16,535 bases of DNA from Spirochaetaceae bacterium (GTDB lineage Bacteria > Spirochaetota > Spirochaetia > DSM-27196 > SLST01), in the NCBI GenBank assembly GCA_007129695.1, contig SKVA01000427.1:1-16535 (forward strand), written 5' to 3'. Each line of letters begins with the position of its first letter. The stretch's first letter is position 1. Positions 12,397 to 16,535 of this stretch are shown piece by piece. Below the pieces are notes generated by a model, which saw only the letters and a program-made list of their open reading frames with translations, was not told the DNA's origin and ran no database searches. Made by a program: the position numbers and the translations under genes.

Positions 12397-14769
12397 TCAC
12401 CACCCCCGGTACGGCAACAGGTAGAGCGGCTCGCCGCGGTGGCGGGTGAACAGATTGAGCAATGCGCGCGCGTAGGCGATCTCGCTTCCGACCAGCGCGT
12501 CGACCAGAGAGAGCTCGGGCACGACCAGGGTCGCGAGTTCAGACACGATCGAAACGGGAATCGGCCCAGGAACAACCTCGACGATCTCCAGATTCGACGT
12601 TGACAGGAGCGCTCGCATCACGGCGAGGCTCTCGGCGAACCCTCCGAGCGAGTCGATCAGACCGTGCTCTATCGCCTGGGTGCCCGTCCAGATCCGCCCT
12701 CGAGCGACCGCGTGGACGTCGTCGGTCGACATACCGCGGGAATCGGCCACGACCGCGACGAACCGGTCGTAGGTCGCGGCGATCGTCGCGTTCAGCGCGG
12801 CCTCCTCAACCGGCGTTGGTGGTCTGAACGCAGACGGAAAGTCGGCGCGGGGCGTCGTGCGGATCGTCGCTGAGCCGATCTCAAATCGTTCCAGAAGCCC
12901 GTCCACGGTCAGAAACCCGCCGACAACGCCGATCGAACCGGTTATGGTCGCGGGAGACGCAACGATGTGCGTCGCCGGAGCGGCGATGTAGTACCCTCCC
13001 GACGCAGCGGTCGATCCCATCGACACGACGACCGGCTTGCCCGACTCGACGGTACGCGCGACCTCGCGCGCGATCGTGTCCGACGCGATCGCCGACCCTC
13101 CGCCTGAATCGATCCGCAGCACGATGCCGCGGACGAACGGGTCGTCGCGCGCGTCGCGGATCGCGCTGGCCATCGTGTCCGCCCCGATCATCCGGCCACG
13201 CACGCCGTCTCCGGTCACGATCATCCCGGTCGCGTAGATCAGCGCGACACGCGAACGCTGCGCGGGAGCCCAGTCGTAGACCATCTCCGCAACCGACGGC
13301 GGACCGACGCGTCTGGTCCCGGGATGCGCTTCTGCGACGAACTCCCAGATCTCGTCGGGATACGCGAGCACGTCCACGACGCCGGCCGCAAGTGCGTCGG
13401 AGGCAACCAGGTACGGTCCATCGGCGACGGTACGCGACGACTCGCCGACAAGGCGGCCCGATCGTCCGTCGATCAGGCCGAGGTAGGTGTCGTGGAGGCT
13501 CTCTCCTACGGCCGTGAGCATCACACGCTCGGCGTCGGGCATCTCACGCTCGGACAGCGGCGCGTTCGCGGTCTTGAACTCGTGGCTGGGATAGCTGTAG
13601 AAGCGCAGACCGTAGCGTTCGAGTAGTCCACCTAAGTAGAGCCCCTGGTACGCGTAGCCGCGCGCGTCAACGCTACCGAGTGGGTGAAGCAGGATCGCGT
13701 CTCCGGTCGCAGCGGCGAGCGCGTAATCCAGGCGCGATATCGAGTCGTAGTAGTAGTAGATCCGCTTTCCGGACGAGCGAAGCGCATCGAGCGCAGTACG
13801 GAGTTCCAGAAGGTCGGCGAACCCGGCCGGCACCGAGCGGTTGACCAGGACGATCGCGGCCACCGCCGGATCATCGCGCAGCCGCGCAAGGTCGTCCAGA
13901 ACCTGGACGAGCGACATCGACTGCGCGAACGGGACGACGGAGGGCACGCCGACGATGCGATCGGTCCGGTCGTAGTCGACGACAACGGGAAGCGCCGCCG
14001 CGAAGATGGAGCGACGCGGACGCGCCGCCAGAAAGAGAGATGAACGCAATACCGTCGACGCGGCGGGCGCGTACGAGGTACCGACCTCGATCTGCCTGGT
14101 ATTGACTGCGAGCCGGACCGACAGCCCGCTGCGCGGCGAGTATCCGGCGGACACTCTCACGCCGTCGACGGGCTCGATCTCCGCGGAGAGCCCGCCGAAC
14201 GAGACGCGCTCGCGGTAATCCCACGCCGCGTCGGCGCCGACCGTCAATCGCGAACCGAGCCAAGGCGAGGCTCCGAAGGGGCGAACGCCGATTCCGAGCT
14301 CCATCTGCCCTTCATCGCCGAACGCACCGCGCGCTACGGCCCCGATCGCCAACGAACGACTGACGCGCGACAGCACTCCCAGGTCGAGCGTTCCGGCACG
14401 AAACGACCCGGACTGCCAGGTCCACGCCGAACCGACCGACAGCGCGGGGCCGAAGCCGGATGCGCCGGCAAGGCGATGCTCGACCGAACCGGCCGACCAC
14501 TGCGCGACGTACGCGAGTCCGGGTGCGTTTACAAAGAGGGCCGGATCCGCCGGAGGATACGCGACTCCTACGTCGACCGCCACGCCGGTCGCGTTTCCGA
14601 TCGCGAGCGCCGCCGGGTTGACAACCGCGGAAAACGGCCCGTCGTGGACCGCGACGCCGGTCCACGACGCATCGGCCCCTGCGCTCCCGATCATCATGGT
14701 CATACCCGTGACAATCGCGATCGCTCGCACACCGGCAAACCGTCGTACCAAGGAAAACCGTCCACGCAT
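12397..14769 (-). CDS. sppA: SppA-family (S49) signal peptide peptidase with N-terminal outer-membrane-like domain
   Basis: This is a Ser/Lys protease of the double-domain (67K) SppA type. The catalytic pair is intact: Lys399 in HEFKTANAPLSE of the first S49 domain (about 275-460), and Ser590 in GSTAASGGYYIAAP of the second (about 503-700). Their separation of 191 residues compares with 200 in E. coli SppA (Lys209/Ser409). IDSGGGSA and TGSIGV are also present. Unlike E. coli SppA, the protein has a cleavable-looking signal peptide (ending near SAGADA) and about 215 extra residues (35-250) of alternating strands with SAVVNPAALA, resembling PorV/OmpP1-type barrels. I chose the ATG at 14769, giving 790 residues, because GGGGGTG lies just upstream; a GTG at 14796 is possible. 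It is divergent from the GH5 gene and ends 198 bp before the transporter operon. Its substrate is unknown; the E. coli enzyme degrades released signal peptides. Confidence 0.9.
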   Translation of the reverse strand: MRGRFSLVRRFAGVRAIAIVTGMTMMIGSAGADASWTGVAVHDGPFSAVVNPAALAIGNATGVAVDVGVAYPPADPALFVNAPGLAYVAQWSAGSVEHRLAGASGFGPALSVGSAWTWQSGSFRAGTLDLGVLSRVSRSLAIGAVARGAFGDEGQMELGIGVRPFGASPWLGSRLTVGADAAWDYRERVSFGGLSAEIEPVDGVRVSAGYSPRSGLSVRLAVNTRQIEVGTSYAPAASTVLRSSLFLAARPRRSIFAAALPVVVDYDRTDRIVGVPSVVPFAQSMSLVQVLDDLARLRDDPAVAAIVLVNRSVPAGFADLLELRTALDALRSSGKRIYYYYDSISRLDYALAAATGDAILLHPLGSVDARGYAYQGLYLGGLLERYGLRFYSYPSHEFKTANAPLSEREMPDAERVMLTAVGESLHDTYLGLIDGRSGRLVGESSRTVADGPYLVASDALAAGVVDVLAYPDEIWEFVAEAHPGTRRVGPPSVAEMVYDWAPAQRSRVALIYATGMIVTGDGVRGRMIGADTMASAIRDARDDPFVRGIVLRIDSGGGSAIASDTIAREVARTVESGKPVVVSMGSTAASGGYYIAAPATHIVASPATITGSIGVVGGFLTVDGLLERFEIGSATIRTTPRADFPSAFRPPTPVEEAALNATIAATYDRFVAVVADSRGMSTDDVHAVARGRIWTGTQAIEHGLIDSLGGFAESLAVMRALLSTSNLEIVEVVPGPIPVSIVSELATLVVPELSLVDALVGSEIAYARALLNLFTRHRGEPLYLLPYRGW

Positions 14770-14824
14770 CTGCACCCCCGGGTCAACAAGTATCACAGAT
14801 TGCCGGCTGTTCGGCTATCGCTGC

Positions 14825-14880
14825 TTGCGATCAGGCAACGTAGAGACTAATGTCAGAGACGATCCCGCTCTGAGGAGCGG
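14825..14880 (+). promoter_or_regulatory. Divergent intergenic region: weak candidate GH5 promoter, TTGC/GCAA repeat and leader hairpin
   Basis: TTGCGA (14825-14830) and TAATGT (14848-14853) are exactly 17 bp apart but match consensus only in part. TTGC-N6-GCAA (14825-14838) is a small inverted repeat over the -35 box and could be an operator. CCGCTC-TGAG-GAGCGG (14865-14880) is a perfect 6-bp hairpin that would lie in the GH5 leader, 22 bases before its GGAGG. On the other strand no convincing promoter for the SppA gene is seen; GATACT preceded by TGT near 14795 is the best -10. Confidence 0.3.
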
Positions 14881-14912
14881 CAGGCGCAGAGATGGGCAAC
14901 CTGGAGGTGGCC

Positions 14913-15926
14913 GTGGTGGAGACTGATAGCGCAATCCCGCGCTGGCGCGGGTTCAACCTGCTCGAGATGTTCACCACAGGGAGCAGCGGCGTCTTCGCTG
15001 AGGACGATTTCCGCTGGATCAGCGAGTGGGGGTTCGACTTCGTGCGGATTCCGGCGTGCTACACGCTCTGGACGGTCGGAGACGACCCGTACGCGGTATC
15101 GGGGGAAGGACTCGAGAGGATCGATCGCGTCATCGAGCTCGGAGGTCGCTACGGGCTGCACGTGTCGTTCAACTTCCATCGCGGTCCGGGCTACTCGGTC
15201 AACGACGAGCGGATCGAGCCGTTCAACCTGTGGAAGGATCAGGAAGCGCTCGACGCATTCTGCTATCACTGGGAACTCCTGGCCCGGCGCTACGTCGGGA
15301 TCCCGTCCGCAAGACTGAGCTTCGATCTGGTGAACGAGCCGCCCGACCCGGCTCACGGTCGGCTCCCGCACTACCCTATGGACCGTACCGACCACGAGCG
15401 GGTCGTCAGGGCGGCCGTCGCGACGATACGGGCAAGCGATCCCGATCGGCTGATCATCGCCGACGGGATGGGCTACGGACGGATCGCATCGCCCGAACTC
15501 GCAGACACCGGCATCGCGCAGAGCTGCCGCGCGTACGACCCGATGGGCGTGAGTCACTATCGGGCGCGATGGGTCAACGGCACCGATTGGCCGCTGCCGG
15601 AGTGGCCCGGGGGCTACCACTACGGAGAGCGATGGGACCGGGCGCGGCTTGCCGCGCACTACGAGCCGTGGGTCGACCTGAAGCGGAACGGGATCGGCGT
15701 TCACTGCGGGGAGGCGGGTGCGTACAACAGCACGCCACACGACGTCGTGCTCGCCTGGTTCGAAGACGTGCTCGGGGTCCTCTCGGTGAACGGTATCGGG
15801 TACGCGCTGTGGAACTTCCGGGGCCCCTTTGGGATTCTGGACTCCGCGCGGAACGACGTCGCGTACGAGGAGTGGTACGGCCATCACCTTGACCGCGAGT
15901 ATCTGGCCCTGTTGCAGCGCTACTGA
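14913..15926 (+). CDS. Glycoside hydrolase family 5 (cellulase-type) enzyme, cytoplasmic
   Basis: This is a retaining glycosidase with a (beta/alpha)8 barrel. All expected landmarks are visible in order: RWRGFNLLEMF, GFDFVRIP (the conserved Arg of strand 2), FNFHRGPG (strand 3 His), LVNEPPDP with the acid/base Glu near residue 142, DPMGVSHY (strand 6), HCGEAGAYN with the nucleophile Glu near residue 267, and ALWNFRGPFG (strand 8 Trp). There is no signal peptide, so it acts inside the cell, probably on an imported oligosaccharide. I chose the GTG at 14913 because GGAGG lies five bases upstream. The GTG at 14916 and the ATG at 14892 are alternatives; the ATG has a weaker site. The stop overlaps the next start (TGATG). 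Substrate and subfamily cannot be named from sequence; cellulose-, glucan- and mannan-derived oligosaccharides are all possible. Confidence 0.92.
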   Translation: MVETDSAIPRWRGFNLLEMFTTGSSGVFAEDDFRWISEWGFDFVRIPACYTLWTVGDDPYAVSGEGLERIDRVIELGGRYGLHVSFNFHRGPGYSVNDERIEPFNLWKDQEALDAFCYHWELLARRYVGIPSARLSFDLVNEPPDPAHGRLPHYPMDRTDHERVVRAAVATIRASDPDRLIIADGMGYGRIASPELADTGIAQSCRAYDPMGVSHYRARWVNGTDWPLPEWPGGYHYGERWDRARLAAHYEPWVDLKRNGIGVHCGEAGAYNSTPHDVVLAWFEDVLGVLSVNGIGYALWNFRGPFGILDSARNDVAYEEWYGHHLDREYLALLQRY

Positions 15927-16330
15927 TGACACGGTCGGATCTTCCCGAGCGCAGACTCACCGCCGTTCTGGACTCTATCGGTGAGGCGGCCGCGCAGAAC
16001 GCGCTGCTCCGCGTTCCCGACGCGGTGCTTGCGGTCGGCCTGCACTACATGAGCGATACGACTCGGGATCGAGTCCTGCGGCTCACGGGGAGCGCGAAAG
16101 CCGCGCGCGTACGCGACGCGATCGATCGGCACCGCCGGATGAAGATCGGCTACGAGCAGTACGCGCACGCGTGCGACCGCATCGCGTCGGCTCTCGATGT
16201 CTCCGGGCCCCGTCCTGCCGACGGGCACGACGGGCCGGGCCCGGGTCCGCGACGGCCGAACACCGGGTCCGCGGGCCGACCCGCCGCGTACTACCGGCCG
16301 AGCCGTCGCGGTTCGGATCGCGACCCGTAG
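15926..16330 (+). CDS. Hypothetical small protein with FliG-like helical region
   Basis: This 134-residue protein is translationally coupled to the GH5 gene: its ATG shares a base with the GH5 TGA. Residues about 10-90 are helical and follow the order of conserved positions of the FliG middle/C-terminal repeat. VPDAVLAVGL corresponds to the Asp..LA.AL helix, DRVLRLTGSAKAARVRDAI to the KI...MS.RAA..L..EI helix, and MKIGYEQYAHACDRIASAL to the VRL.DVE.AQ..I..I helix. The remaining 43 residues are rich in Pro, Gly and Arg and look disordered. There is no signal peptide or membrane segment. In flagella FliG is a motor switch protein; this protein is far too short to replace it. Motif order, not strong identity, supports the call. 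It could be an unrelated helical protein. Confidence 0.6.
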   Translation: MTRSDLPERRLTAVLDSIGEAAAQNALLRVPDAVLAVGLHYMSDTTRDRVLRLTGSAKAARVRDAIDRHRRMKIGYEQYAHACDRIASALDVSGPRPADGHDGPGPGPRRPNTGSAGRPAAYYRPSRRGSDRDP

Positions 16331-16356
16331 CACCGGTCGCCGTTATCCGCTATACT
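16328..16356 (+). promoter_or_regulatory. Candidate promoter of the Gfo/Idh/MocA gene
   Basis: TATACT at 16351-16356 matches the -10 consensus at five of six positions and lies in a small AT-rich island 38 bp before the ATG. The hexamer 17 bp upstream (TAGCAC, overlapping the previous stop codon) is a poor -35 box, so the promoter may need an activator. It would start a new transcript after the GH5 pair. Confidence 0.4.
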
Positions 16357-16394
16357 CGGTCAAAATCAGTCACAACGGACTCGCTGGAGCGAAC

Positions 16395-16535
16395 ATGAAG
16401 AGAATAGGCATAATCGGGACCGGCCAGATCGCGCAGGCGCATATGAAACGGTGGGCGGAGATCGACGAGGTCGAGATCGCGATCGCGTGCGACGTGGACG
16501 AGGGATCGCTCGCACGCGCGTGCGAGCAGTTCGGG
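16395..16535 (+). CDS. Gfo/Idh/MocA-family NAD(P)-dependent oxidoreductase (3' end cut by window edge)
   Basis: The first 47 codons are visible. They form the start of a Rossmann fold: KRIGIIGTGQIAQAH with the dinucleotide-binding GxGxxA motif at about residues 8-13, and a second strand ending in ACDVD, where the acidic residue usually contacts the adenosine ribose. This is the typical opening of sugar and inositol dehydrogenases of the Gfo/Idh/MocA family. GGAG lies five bases before the ATG. Its place after a GH5 glycosidase suggests oxidation of a sugar released inside the cell, but the substrate-binding half of the protein is outside the window. Confidence 0.9.
   Translation, partial: MKRIGIIGTGQIAQAHMKRWAEIDEVEIAIACDVDEGSLARACEQFG

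Noticed and set aside
14853..15932. A 359-codon minus-strand open frame opposite the GH5 gene
   Set aside because: The plus strand carries all GH5 catalytic motifs in order; the antisense translation has no family signature.
1..16535. Defence system, phage or mobile element
   Set aside because: Every gene fits transport, metabolism, RNA modification, protein turnover or taxis. No integrase, transposase, nuclease, toxin or CRISPR-like repeat was seen.

Overview
The window comes from a GC-rich bacterium with a double membrane. The best guess is a GC-rich member of the Spirochaetota. This rests on the LplB/LplC-type sugar transporter with its membrane-anchored AraC regulator, a solute-binding protein whose signal peptide runs into a Gln-rich mature N-terminus, an SppA carrying an outer-membrane-like N-terminal domain, a small FliG-like protein and a chemoreceptor. 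The assignment is inference; there is no rRNA or other marker gene to prove it.

Layout. (1) 1-836, plus strand: the end of a MalG-type sugar ABC permease, truncated by the left edge. A strong stem-loop at 841-870 separates it from the convergent block. (2) 855-6256, minus strand: a tightly packed cluster read as ferredoxin, tRNA-dihydrouridine synthase, L-isoaspartyl methyltransferase (pcm), THUMP-type RNA methyltransferase, HMA metallochaperone and NIT-type chemoreceptor. Two junctions are 4-bp GTGA overlaps. The HMA and chemoreceptor genes lie in one reading frame, separated by a single TAG. (3) 6299-12198, minus strand: a sugar-uptake operon of solute-binding protein, LplB-like permease, LplC-like permease and a membrane-bound AraC regulator. 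Two tandem hairpins lie between the binding protein and the permeases. (4) 12397-14769, minus strand: an SppA-family protease with both catalytic residues and a beta-barrel-like N-terminal domain. (5) 14913-16535, plus strand: a cytoplasmic GH5 glycosidase, a FliG-like small protein coupled to it by a stop/start overlap, and the first 47 codons of a Gfo/Idh/MocA oxidoreductase cut by the right edge.

How the parts fit: the uptake operon probably imports an oligosaccharide, with the AraC protein sensing it outside the membrane and acting on the leader upstream of the binding protein. GH5 and the oxidoreductase could process imported sugar. The ferredoxin-to-chemoreceptor cluster mixes tRNA modification, protein repair, metal handling and taxis. 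It looks like a co-transcribed housekeeping group rather than a pathway.

Most worth checking: the same-frame HMA/TAG/chemoreceptor arrangement, the barrel-SppA fusion, the FliG-like orphan, the double hairpin in the transporter operon, and the paired direct repeats in the operon leader. No gene-free stretch exceeds 300 bases. I saw no tRNA, rRNA, CRISPR array, insertion sequence or phage gene.
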